A DNA stretch of 6,035 nt from NCBI GenBank assembly GCA_945867255.1, contig CAMBHV010000096.1, positions 1-6,035 on the forward strand, given 5' to 3'. Source of the DNA: an uncultured Clostridia bacterium (lineage in GTDB: Bacteria > Bacillota > Clostridia > Oscillospirales > Ruminococcaceae). Below are positions 1-4,962 of the stretch, in pieces. The notes beneath the pieces were generated by a model. It saw nothing but the letters and a program-made list of their open reading frames with translations, was not told where the DNA came from and ran no database searches. The translations under genes were made by a program, and so were the position numbers. Within the stretch, counting starts at the first letter, position 1. Each line of letters starts with the position of its first letter.

Positions 1-204
1 GATTATCTTACAAGCTACCGCATCAGCGAGGCGTGCTACCTTTTGAAAAACTCGCAGATGTCCATTGCCGAAATTGCGGTGAGCGTGGGCTTTTTCGACC
101 AGTTCTATTTTTCCCGCGTGTTCAAAAAAGCCAAGGGCGTGCCGCCCAGCCGCTACCTTGCCAGTATCAGCAAAGAAAAGCTCAAAGAAAAGCCGGCCAA
201 ATAA
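1..204 (+). CDS. AraC-family transcriptional regulator, C-terminal fragment (left end outside window)
   Basis: Frame 1 is open from the first base to TAA at 202-204 and gives the last 67 residues of a protein whose start lies upstream of the window. The visible part is the second half of an AraC-type DNA-binding domain. It begins in the linker helix (YRISEACYLLKNS, about residues 6-18 of the fragment), continues with the second helix-turn-helix (MSIAEIAVSVGF, about 20-31), and ends with the family signature FDQFYFSRVFKKAKGVPPSRY (about 32-52). A short lysine-rich tail (KEKLKEKPAK) closes the protein. AraC proteins bind promoters as transcription factors, usually of sugar-use or stress genes. 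The effector domain is not visible, so the target cannot be inferred. The next gene starts 51 nt downstream on the same strand and has an unrelated function. The family call is secure and no specific gene is recognised. Confidence 0.93.
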   Translation, partial: DYLTSYRISEACYLLKNSQMSIAEIAVSVGFFDQFYFSRVFKKAKGVPPSRYLASISKEKLKEKPAK

Positions 205-208
205 CTGC

Positions 209-233
209 GCGGCGGCCTTTTCGGGGCCGCCGC
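209..233 (+). terminator. GC-rich hairpin after the AraC gene, possible terminator
   Basis: A perfect 9-bp stem (GCGGCGGCC at 209-217 with GGCCGCCGC at 225-233) encloses a 7-nt loop, TTTTCGG. It starts 5 nt after the AraC stop codon and ends 12 nt before the AGGAGG ribosome binding site of rlmD. There is no U-run after the stem, so it is not a canonical intrinsic terminator. It could be a weak or factor-assisted terminator, an mRNA-end stabiliser, or a structure in the rlmD leader. The stem itself is seen directly; its function is inferred. Confidence 0.4.
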
Positions 234-255
234 ACACTGTGCCTCAGGAGGAATT

Positions 256-1653
256 ATGGACAACGCCAGCCTTCAAAAAAACCAGGCCGTGCGCCTTTGT
301 ATCGAATCGCTTTCGTCAGACGGCGCGGGCGTGGCCCATGCAAATGGCATGGCCGTTTTTGTGCCGTTTACTGCGCCCGGCGATGTGATAGACGCGAAGG
401 TGGTAAAAGTGTGCAAAACGCACGCCTGTGCCATTGTGCAGCGCGTGGAAACACCGGGCCCCGGGCGCATCCGCCCGGAATGCCCCGTGTTCGGCAAATG
501 CGGCGGGTGCGCGCTGGCGCACCTTTCGTATGAAGAAGAACTTACCCAGAAACAGCGCTTTGTGGCAGACGCCATGCGTCGCCTGGGCGGACTTTCGTGC
601 GAGGTGCTGCCCATTCTGCCCTCGCCATGCCAGCGGGAATATCGCAACAAGGCGCAATACCCGCTGTGCCTTGACGGCGAAGGGCACATCCGCGCGGGCT
701 TTTATGCCGCGCGCAGCCACAGGGTGGTGCCCTGCGGGCAGTGCATGCTTCAGCCGCACATATTTTCTTCCATCACGGCCACGGTGTGCAGCCTGCTGGA
801 ACAGTTTGGCGCCAGCGTATACGACGAGGCAACGCACACGGGCCTTGTGCGCCACATTTACCTGCGCTGCGCCGTGCGCACGGGAAAGGTGATGGTGTGC
901 CTTGTGTGCACAAAGGCGCGCCTTGGCTTTGAAAAGGAATTCTGCGCTGCCCTTACGGCGGCGCACCCGCAGGTGTGCTCTGTTGTTCTGAACGTAAACC
1001 CTGCGGCCACCAACGTCATTCTGGGCAGCCAGTGCCGCACATTGTGGGGCGAAGATACCCTGGCCGACACGCTGTGCGGCGTGCCGGTGCAGCTTTCTCC
1101 CCTTTCGTTTTATCAGGTAAACACCTTGGGCGCCGAACAGCTTTACCGAGAGGCGGCGCGCATGGCGCAGCTGCAGCCCGGCGATGTGTTGCTGGACCTT
1201 TACTGCGGCGCAGGCACCATCGGCCTTTCCATGGCCGCAGGCTGCCGCCAGCTGATTGGGGTGGAGATTGTTCCCCAGGCGGTGGAAAACGCCCGGGCCA
1301 ATGCTGCGCGCATGGGCGTTTCCAACGCGCGCTTTCTGTGCGCGGACGCGGGCGGCGCGGCGCAAAAACTTCTTGCCGAGGGCCTGCGCCCGGACGTGGT
1401 TGTGCTGGACCCGCCGCGCAAAGGCTGCGATGAAGCCACGCTGGACGCCGTGGCTGCCATGGCGCCGCGCCGCGTGGTGATGGTGAGCTGCAACCCTGCC
1501 ACCGCCGCGCGGGACGCCGCCCGCCTGGCTGCCCTGGGCTATGTTGCCCGCGCCGTGCGCCCCGTGGACATGTTCCCGCGCACAAGGCATGTAGAATGTG
1601 TGGCCTGCTTTGACAGGCAGGAAACCGGTACAGCGGGCGCGGGCCCGCTTTGA
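256..1653 (+). CDS. rlmD: 23S rRNA (uracil-C5)-methyltransferase, RlmD/RlmCD (TrmA/RumA) family
   Basis: This 465-residue SAM-dependent enzyme is predicted to methylate C5 of a uridine in 23S rRNA. An N-terminal TRAM RNA-binding domain (about 8-65, with GAGVAHANGMAVFVPF and PGDVIDAKV) is followed by the [4Fe-4S] cysteines C76, C82 and C85 (C-x5-C-x2-C), with C163 as the probable fourth ligand. The methyltransferase part shows QLSPLSFYQVN (279-289), the SAM motif LLDLYCGAGTIGLS (312-325), DPPRKG (385-390), and the catalytic-nucleophile motif SCNPAT with C412. It ends with PVDMFPRTRHVECV, where E447 matches the family's general base. Length is normal. ATG 256 sits 4 nt after a perfect AGGAGG (246-251). 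E. coli RlmD modifies U1939, while in Firmicutes such as B. subtilis a single RlmCD modifies both U747 and U1939, so the exact target is uncertain. The protein is unusually cysteine-rich (26 Cys). It stands alone functionally between a regulator and an exporter. Confidence 0.95.
   Translation: MDNASLQKNQAVRLCIESLSSDGAGVAHANGMAVFVPFTAPGDVIDAKVVKVCKTHACAIVQRVETPGPGRIRPECPVFGKCGGCALAHLSYEEELTQKQRFVADAMRRLGGLSCEVLPILPSPCQREYRNKAQYPLCLDGEGHIRAGFYAARSHRVVPCGQCMLQPHIFSSITATVCSLLEQFGASVYDEATHTGLVRHIYLRCAVRTGKVMVCLVCTKARLGFEKEFCAALTAAHPQVCSVVLNVNPAATNVILGSQCRTLWGEDTLADTLCGVPVQLSPLSFYQVNTLGAEQLYREAARMAQLQPGDVLLDLYCGAGTIGLSMAAGCRQLIGVEIVPQAVENARANAARMGVSNARFLCADAGGAAQKLLAEGLRPDVVVLDPPRKGCDEATLDAVAAMAPRRVVMVSCNPATAARDAARLAALGYVARAVRPVDMFPRTRHVECVACFDRQETGTAGAGPL
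1632..1649 (+). terminator. Hairpin overlapping the end of rlmD, possible weak terminator
   Basis: A perfect 7-bp stem (AGCGGGC at 1632-1638 with GCCCGCT at 1643-1649) has a 4-nt loop and is followed by only two further T residues. It lies in the last codons of rlmD and ends just before the TGA at 1651-1653. The sequence has the shape of a terminator but the T-tract is short. It could also be a chance product of GC-rich coding sequence. Confidence 0.3.
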
Positions 1654-1664
1654 AAAGGAAGGTG

Positions 1665-1686
1665 CGCGCCGAATGGTTGCGGCGCG
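1665..1686 (+). other. Inverted repeat in the rlmD-exporter gap
   Basis: CGCGCCG (1665-1671) and CGGCGCG (1680-1686) form a perfect 7-bp stem around an 8-nt loop in the 79-nt gap between rlmD and the exporter gene. A second small stem, CCGCC/GGCGG (1701-1705 with 1709-1713, 3-nt loop), follows immediately before the exporter's ribosome binding site. No T-run follows either stem and no convincing -35/-10 pair is visible in the gap; TAAAAT at 1691-1696 resembles a -10 but has no -35 at proper distance. The hairpins may affect read-through or translation of the exporter. Their role is unknown. Confidence 0.35.
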
Positions 1687-1718
1687 TGGATAAAATTGGC
1701 CCGCCAAAGGCGGCATAC

Positions 1719-1726
1719 AGGAGGGG
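1719..1726 (+). promoter_or_regulatory. Ribosome binding site that fixes a TTG start
   Basis: AGGAGGGG lies 6 nt before TTG 1733. This is ideal spacing for that codon, whereas the first in-frame ATG (1757) would be 30 nt away. It therefore supports the non-ATG start of the exporter. Confidence 0.8.
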
Positions 1727-1732
1727 TAAATT

Positions 1733-2341
1733 TTGGCATCATCGTTTTTGTGGGACATGCTGGGCTATATGACGGTAAGCGCATATACGCCCGGGCCGGG
1801 CAACATTCTTTCCATGAACACCACCACACGCTATGGCTGGAAAAAGGGCCGGCGGCTTATTTTGGGCATCTGCTGCGGGTATCTGTGCGATCAGTTCATC
1901 TGCACAATGGCCCTGTATGGCCTGAGCCATATTCTGGAGCCGGCGCTGGACGTTCTGAAATATGTGGGCACGGGCTACATGATCTGGCTTGCCATTCACA
2001 TGATGCGCAGCCGCCCGCTGGAGGGCGGGCAGGAAAAGCCCCCCACCTTCCGCGCCGGGTTTTTCCTGCAGCTTGTGAACGTGAAGATCTATTTTTACAT
2101 GATGACGCTGCTCACGGCCTACCTGATGCCCAACATCAAAAGCCTGCCCGGCCTGTTTGCCGCCGGCCTTGGCGTGGTGGCGTTTGGCAGTGTTGCGTGC
2201 CTTGCATGGGCGGCCGCGGGCCTGCGGCTGCACAACGCCTACTTGAAACATTATAAAGTGGTGAACCTTGTGCTGGGGTTGTTCCTTTTGTATTGCGCAT
2301 GGAACATCATCACAAACCCGTACAACGGCATTCAGTTATGA
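1733..2341 (+). CDS. LysE/RhtB-family amino-acid exporter, EamB-like (cysteine/O-acetylserine type)
   Basis: This 202-residue inner-membrane protein has the length and hydrophobic pattern of the LysE/RhtB superfamily (about six membrane segments). The hallmark of the family, YTPGPGNILSM (18-28), lies in the first membrane region and is followed by the basic loop RYGWKKGRR (33-41). LKYVGTGYMIWLAIHMMRS (75-93) is the third segment. The stretch FFLQLVNVKIYFYM (110-123), the LMPN after it, and the end NLVLGLFLLYCAWNII (178-193) closely match my recollection of E. coli EamB (YfiK), which exports cysteine and O-acetylserine. The likely role is efflux of a small amino acid or metabolite; the substrate is an inference from this resemblance. 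The TTG start is chosen from the ribosome binding site 6 nt upstream. The gene ends at a strong terminator and is convergent with yitT. Confidence 0.88.
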   Translation: MASSFLWDMLGYMTVSAYTPGPGNILSMNTTTRYGWKKGRRLILGICCGYLCDQFICTMALYGLSHILEPALDVLKYVGTGYMIWLAIHMMRSRPLEGGQEKPPTFRAGFFLQLVNVKIYFYMMTLLTAYLMPNIKSLPGLFAAGLGVVAFGSVACLAWAAAGLRLHNAYLKHYKVVNLVLGLFLLYCAWNIITNPYNGIQL

Positions 2342-2342
2342 A

Positions 2343-2378
2343 AAAAGCGCGGTGGCTCTGATGAGCCGCCCCGCTTTT
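2343..2378. terminator. Bidirectional intrinsic terminator between exporter and yitT
   Basis: The arms at 2343-2358 and 2363-2378 pair over 16 positions with one C-C mismatch (2350) and one G-U pair, around a TGAT loop (2359-2362). The arms end in AAAA and TTTT. The plus-strand transcript therefore ends in a U-run, and the minus-strand transcript reads into the complement of the six A residues at 2341-2346. It begins directly at the exporter stop codon and lies 39 nt beyond the end of yitT on the other strand, so it can serve both convergent genes. Confidence 0.9.
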
Positions 2379-2417
2379 ATGGTATATGGTCTTTCTCATT
2401 TGGTGCGCCGCGGCGCG

Positions 2418-3263
2418 TTACAGGCGCGCCAGCGTAAAGCCCCTGCCCCCCACTTCCGCCACCTGAGAAACAATGACAAAGGCCTCGGGGTCGATCTGGT
2501 TGATACAGGCGCGCACGGCGGGCAGCTTGCGGTAGGGCACCACCGTAAGCAGAAGGCGCGAGGGCTGGCCCGTGTAGCCCTTTTCGCTGGCAAGCAGCGT
2601 TACGCCGGCGTCCAGGTTGTGCAGCACAGCGGCACGAATCTCTTCACAGCGGTCGCTCACCACCACCACCTGGCTGAGGCTGGCGCCGGCCGCAAGGACC
2701 TTGTTCAGCACCGCGGAACTGAGCGCCGTAGCCGCAAGGCCGTAAAACACCTGCATAACATCCCGCATGGGAAGCTGCAGCACAAGCACTGCGAGGTCGA
2801 TGGCGTACAGGGCTATGTGCACCGGCACACCGCGCTTTTTGTTCAGCGTCAGCGCCAGGATGTCCACCCCACCGGTGGATGCGCCCGCACGAATAACAAG
2901 CCCAATGCCAAACCCCACACAGCAACCCGCAATAAGCGCGGCGGCCAGAGGGTCCGGCATCCATCCCTGCAGCGCAGGGCATTGTTCCAGGATACGAAGA
3001 TAAGCGGGAAACACCAGTGTGGAAGCCAATGTGGTAAGCGCAAAGCGCCAGCCCAGAACCACAAGCCCCAGCAGGAACAGAACCCCGTTCAACACTGCCA
3101 CCGCAAAGCTGACCGGAATGTGAAAATAATGCTGGGCCACGGCGCCAAGGCCGCTTACGCCACCCACCACGATGCCGTGGTCCAGCATCAGGGTACTGAT
3201 GGCAAAAGCCACCAGAAAATTGCCCAGCAAAATGCACGCTGCCTGCCACAATTTTGTTTTCAT
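2418..3263 (-). CDS. YitT-family membrane protein with C-terminal DUF2179 domain
   Basis: This 281-residue protein has the standard YitT layout. The first ~190 residues form several membrane helices (for example 8-27, 50-72, 75-89, 104-126, 148-166, 172-192) with the conserved turns GIVVGGVSGLG (30-40) and GASTGGVDILAL (127-138). The soluble DUF2179 domain occupies about 195-280, with EKGYTGQPSRLLLTVV (227-242), DPEAFVIVS (258-266) and EVGGRGF (270-276). The family's molecular function is not established; members are abundant in Firmicutes and are often thought to be transporters or membrane regulators. ATG at 3263 is preceded by GGGGAG (complement of 3270-3275) with 6-nt spacing. The gene is convergent with the exporter across a shared terminator and divergent from the Crp/Fnr gene. 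The family assignment is secure but the function is not. Confidence 0.93.
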   Translation of the reverse strand: MKTKLWQAACILLGNFLVAFAISTLMLDHGIVVGGVSGLGAVAQHYFHIPVSFAVAVLNGVLFLLGLVVLGWRFALTTLASTLVFPAYLRILEQCPALQGWMPDPLAAALIAGCCVGFGIGLVIRAGASTGGVDILALTLNKKRGVPVHIALYAIDLAVLVLQLPMRDVMQVFYGLAATALSSAVLNKVLAAGASLSQVVVVSDRCEEIRAAVLHNLDAGVTLLASEKGYTGQPSRLLLTVVPYRKLPAVRACINQIDPEAFVIVSQVAEVGGRGFTLARL

Positions 3264-3310
3264 GCCGCTCTCCCCTTTTTATTGCCGGCCGCAGCACGGC
3301 CTTTGTGCCC

Positions 3311-3319
3311 ACTGTAGCA
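3311..3319 (-). promoter_or_regulatory. Predicted extended -10 promoter element for yitT
   Basis: On the minus strand these bases read TGCTACAGT, an extended -10 (TGn plus TACAGT). Transcription would start near 3304, giving a leader of roughly 40 nt that contains the yitT ribosome binding site. The leader would begin with a short stem, GGCCG/CGGCC (3287-3291 with 3297-3301). The -35 region at 17-bp spacing (about 3334-3339, CAATTC on the minus strand) is poor, as is common for extended -10 promoters. It also falls inside the palindromic operator candidate. Confidence 0.45.
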
Positions 3320-3326
3320 CATCCTG

Positions 3327-3355
3327 TTGCGCCGAATTGTAATCCGTGCTACAAT
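3327..3355 (+). promoter_or_regulatory. Predicted promoter of the Crp/Fnr gene
   Basis: A -35-like TTGCGC (3327-3332) is separated by exactly 17 bp from TACAAT (3350-3355), which matches 5 of 6 bases of the -10 consensus and is preceded by TGC (3347-3349), giving an extended -10. The predicted start near 3362 leaves a leader of only about 16 nt, just long enough to hold the ribosome binding site at 3363-3370. The palindrome at 3334-3357 fills the spacer and covers the -10, so a bound protein should repress. Confidence 0.6.
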
Positions 3356-3357
3356 TC
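3334..3357. promoter_or_regulatory. Perfect palindrome, candidate Crp/Fnr-type operator
   Basis: GAATTGTA (3334-3341) and TACAATTC (3350-3357) form a perfect 8+8 bp inverted repeat with an 8-nt spacer, centred between 3345 and 3346. In the CRP register it reads TGTAA (3338-3342), six bases, then CTACA (3349-3353). This compares with TGTGA-N6-TCACA in E. coli, with position 7 of each half-site changed to A:T. It overlaps the crp -10 and spacer as well as the -35 region of the divergent yitT promoter. Autoregulation by the adjacent Crp/Fnr protein is the natural inference; binding by another dimeric regulator is possible. Confidence 0.55.
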
Positions 3358-3362
3358 ACTGC

Positions 3363-3370
3363 GGGAGGTG
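3363..3370 (+). promoter_or_regulatory. Ribosome binding site that fixes the Crp/Fnr start
   Basis: GGGAGGTG ends 7 nt before ATG 3378. An in-frame TTG at 3327 would lengthen the protein by 17 residues, but it coincides with the predicted -35 element, has no ribosome binding site, and adds a segment unlike the family. ATG 3378 is therefore preferred. Confidence 0.75.
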
Positions 3371-3377
3371 CGTGCCT

Positions 3378-4019
3378 ATGCGCATTCCGCAAACGATGTT
3401 CGGCGCGTTTGAGCAGGCCGGGCAGGTGCTGCATTACCGGCCAGGAGAACTGATCTACATGCAACAGGATGCCGCCGGAACTTTATATCTGGTGCGCAAA
3501 GGGCGTGTGCGCGTGTTTCTCAGCACCGAGCGCGGCGAAGAAGTGACATTGGAGATTGTGGAAAAGGGGCGTATTTTCGGGGAATCGTCCTTCATGCAGG
3601 ATGCCCGGCGCCCAGCCAGTGTGGCAGCGGTGACGCAAACCGAACTGGTTGCCTGCCGCCTTTCGGCGCTGGGGCCTGTTTTGCGTCAATCCTGGGAGCT
3701 GACGGCTGCTTTGCTGGAAATGATGAGCCAGACATGCAGCCATCTTTCCGGCCTTGTGCGCCGCGCGTATTTATACAACAGCCGCGAGCGGCTGGCAGCC
3801 TTCCTGTTGGAACAAACAGCCACAGATAACCCCGACCGCGGCATTGTGCACGGCACATTGCCCTACACCCACGAAGAGCTTGCACTGGTGGTGGGCCTTT
3901 CGCGCGTAACGGTAACGCGTGTGCTGGGCGAGTTTCAGAAAAAAGGCTGGGTGGAATGCGGCTACCGCACCATCCGTGTTGTGAATGCCGCCGGCCTTCG
4001 CAGTGTTCGGCCATTGTAA
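3378..4019 (+). CDS. Crp/Fnr-family transcriptional regulator
   Basis: The 213-residue protein has typical Crp/Fnr length and order. The cyclic-nucleotide-type beta-roll spans about 12-100, with GELIYMQQDAAGTLYLVRKGRVRVF and a phosphate-binding-cassette-like FGES...RRPAS (67-81) that keeps Glu69 and an Arg-x-Ala-Ser. A long dimer helix follows (about 103-130), then a winged helix (about 133-205). The recognition helix is GLSRVTVTRVLGEF (173-186). It aligns with SRETVGRIL of E. coli CRP, keeping the two arginines (R176, R181) but with Val177 in place of Glu181. No N-terminal FNR-type cysteine cluster is present, so an FNR-like Fe-S oxygen sensor is unlikely; the effector is unknown. It is divergent from yitT and followed after 24 nt by a kinase gene, probably in one operon. 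A palindrome in its promoter suggests autoregulation. Confidence 0.93.
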   Translation: MRIPQTMFGAFEQAGQVLHYRPGELIYMQQDAAGTLYLVRKGRVRVFLSTERGEEVTLEIVEKGRIFGESSFMQDARRPASVAAVTQTELVACRLSALGPVLRQSWELTAALLEMMSQTCSHLSGLVRRAYLYNSRERLAAFLLEQTATDNPDRGIVHGTLPYTHEELALVVGLSRVTVTRVLGEFQKKGWVECGYRTIRVVNAAGLRSVRPL

Positions 4020-4043
4020 AAAGGCGGCAGAAAGGGCAAAATC

Positions 4044-4874
4044 ATGCAAACAAAAAACTCACAAAACATTCTTTTATGCAACGATATGCCATGCCACGGC
4101 ATGGTGGCCATGAATGTTGTAGCACCCGTACTTTCCGCCATGGGGTATTCTGTATATCGTTTGCCCACGGCGCTGATTTCCAACACGCTGAACTACGGGT
4201 ACGTGGCAGCGCTGGACACCACCGAATACATGCAGCAGGCACTGCATGCCTGGAGCGAACTGGGCGTTTCGTTTAAAGGTGTGTGCACAGGCTACCTGCA
4301 CGCGCCCCGCCAGGCCCTCGTTTTGGAGGACATGCTGCGCAGCCAGGCGCCCGATTTTGTATTGGTGGACCCCGTGATGGCCGATGGCGGTGCATTTTAC
4401 AAGGGCCTTGGCGAAGAAACCGCTTGCGCGCTGCGCAGGCTTGCCCGGTTTGCAAGCGTGGTGACCCCCAATGTCACCGAGGCCGCCCTGCTGACAAAGC
4501 AGCCGCAGTGCATGCGCGGCCCGCTTTCCGACGCGCAGCTGCGCGGTTTGCTGGACGAAATGCTGGGTCTTGGCGCACAGGCAGCCGTGATCACAGGGTG
4601 TGCCGTGGCTGGCGAAGCGCTGCGCTATGTGTATGGCCGCAGCCAAAAAGGCAATGCATTTCGCATTGCATACCATCCCAATGAAATTCGCCGCTTTGGC
4701 ACAGGCGATGCGTTTGGCGCCGTGCTGGCCGGCTGCATGATGCGCGGGCAACCGCTGCAGGAAAGCGCACAGGCTGCCGTGCAGTGCCTGTGCAAACTGT
4801 TTGACGCGGCGCAGGGCCTGCCGCCCTGTGAAGACGGCTTTTCGCTTCAGGCCCTTACGAGGCTTATGCCATAA
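4044..4874 (+). CDS. PdxK/PdxY/ThiD-like vitamin kinase (annotated type: pyridoxamine kinase)
   Basis: This 276-residue ribokinase-superfamily enzyme would phosphorylate a B6 vitamer or a related hydroxymethyl compound with ATP in the cytoplasm. Visible motifs are FVLVDPVMADGG (105-115), SVVTPNVTEAALL (138-150), AVITG (181-185) and the anion-hole/catalytic RRFGTGDAFGAVLAG (216-230), where D222 is the expected base. The N-terminal substrate region (NDMPCHGMVAMN, 13-24; LPTALISNTLNYG, 40-52) differs from the SHxxxGxxGN pattern of E. coli PdxK/PdxY and from the DLSGFGRxSLT pattern usual in clostridial pyridoxamine kinases. The substrate could therefore be pyridoxal/pyridoxamine, hydroxymethylpyrimidine or something related. 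ATG 4044 follows AGAAAGGG (4029-4036 region) by about 8 nt. The 24-nt gap to the Crp/Fnr gene suggests co-transcription. The superfamily is certain, the substrate is not. Confidence 0.88.
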   Translation: MQTKNSQNILLCNDMPCHGMVAMNVVAPVLSAMGYSVYRLPTALISNTLNYGYVAALDTTEYMQQALHAWSELGVSFKGVCTGYLHAPRQALVLEDMLRSQAPDFVLVDPVMADGGAFYKGLGEETACALRRLARFASVVTPNVTEAALLTKQPQCMRGPLSDAQLRGLLDEMLGLGAQAAVITGCAVAGEALRYVYGRSQKGNAFRIAYHPNEIRRFGTGDAFGAVLAGCMMRGQPLQESAQAAVQCLCKLFDAAQGLPPCEDGFSLQALTRLMP

Positions 4875-4962
4875 ACAAAAAGGCAAGCACAGCACATGCC
4901 GCGCAGGCAAGAAACACGGCGCACAGGGGTATCCAAACAGAAAAGAGTGTGAAAAAAACGGC

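Noticed and set aside
316..1758. Long open frame on the minus strand opposite rlmD (480 codons), and similar long frames opposite the kinase and MATE genes.
   Set aside because: The translations are rich in His, Arg and Ala with no recognisable domain. They mirror the codon bias of the well-supported plus-strand genes and lack ribosome binding sites.
2405..2416. Perfect 12-bp palindrome GCGCCG/CGGCGC just beyond the end of yitT.
   Set aside because: It has no loop and no T-run, and is easily produced in this GC-rich DNA. The terminator at 2343-2378 already serves this junction.
2268..3317. Long plus-strand open frame (349 codons) opposite yitT.
   Set aside because: It is low in domain-like features and crosses the terminator and yitT on the wrong strand. 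The minus-strand YitT/DUF2179 match is clear.
3327..3377. N-terminal extension of the Crp/Fnr protein from TTG 3327.
   Set aside because: It would overlap the predicted promoter and operator, has no ribosome binding site, and the extra residues do not look like the family. ATG 3378 has a good site.
4084..4105. Near-palindrome CCATGCC-AC-GGCATGG near the start of the kinase gene.
   Set aside because: It lies inside conserved-looking coding sequence with a 2-nt loop that cannot form a good hairpin. A regulatory role cannot be supported.
4896..4952. 18-codon plus-strand frame between the kinase and MATE genes.
   Set aside because: It is too short, has no convincing ribosome binding site and shows no recognisable leader-peptide pattern.
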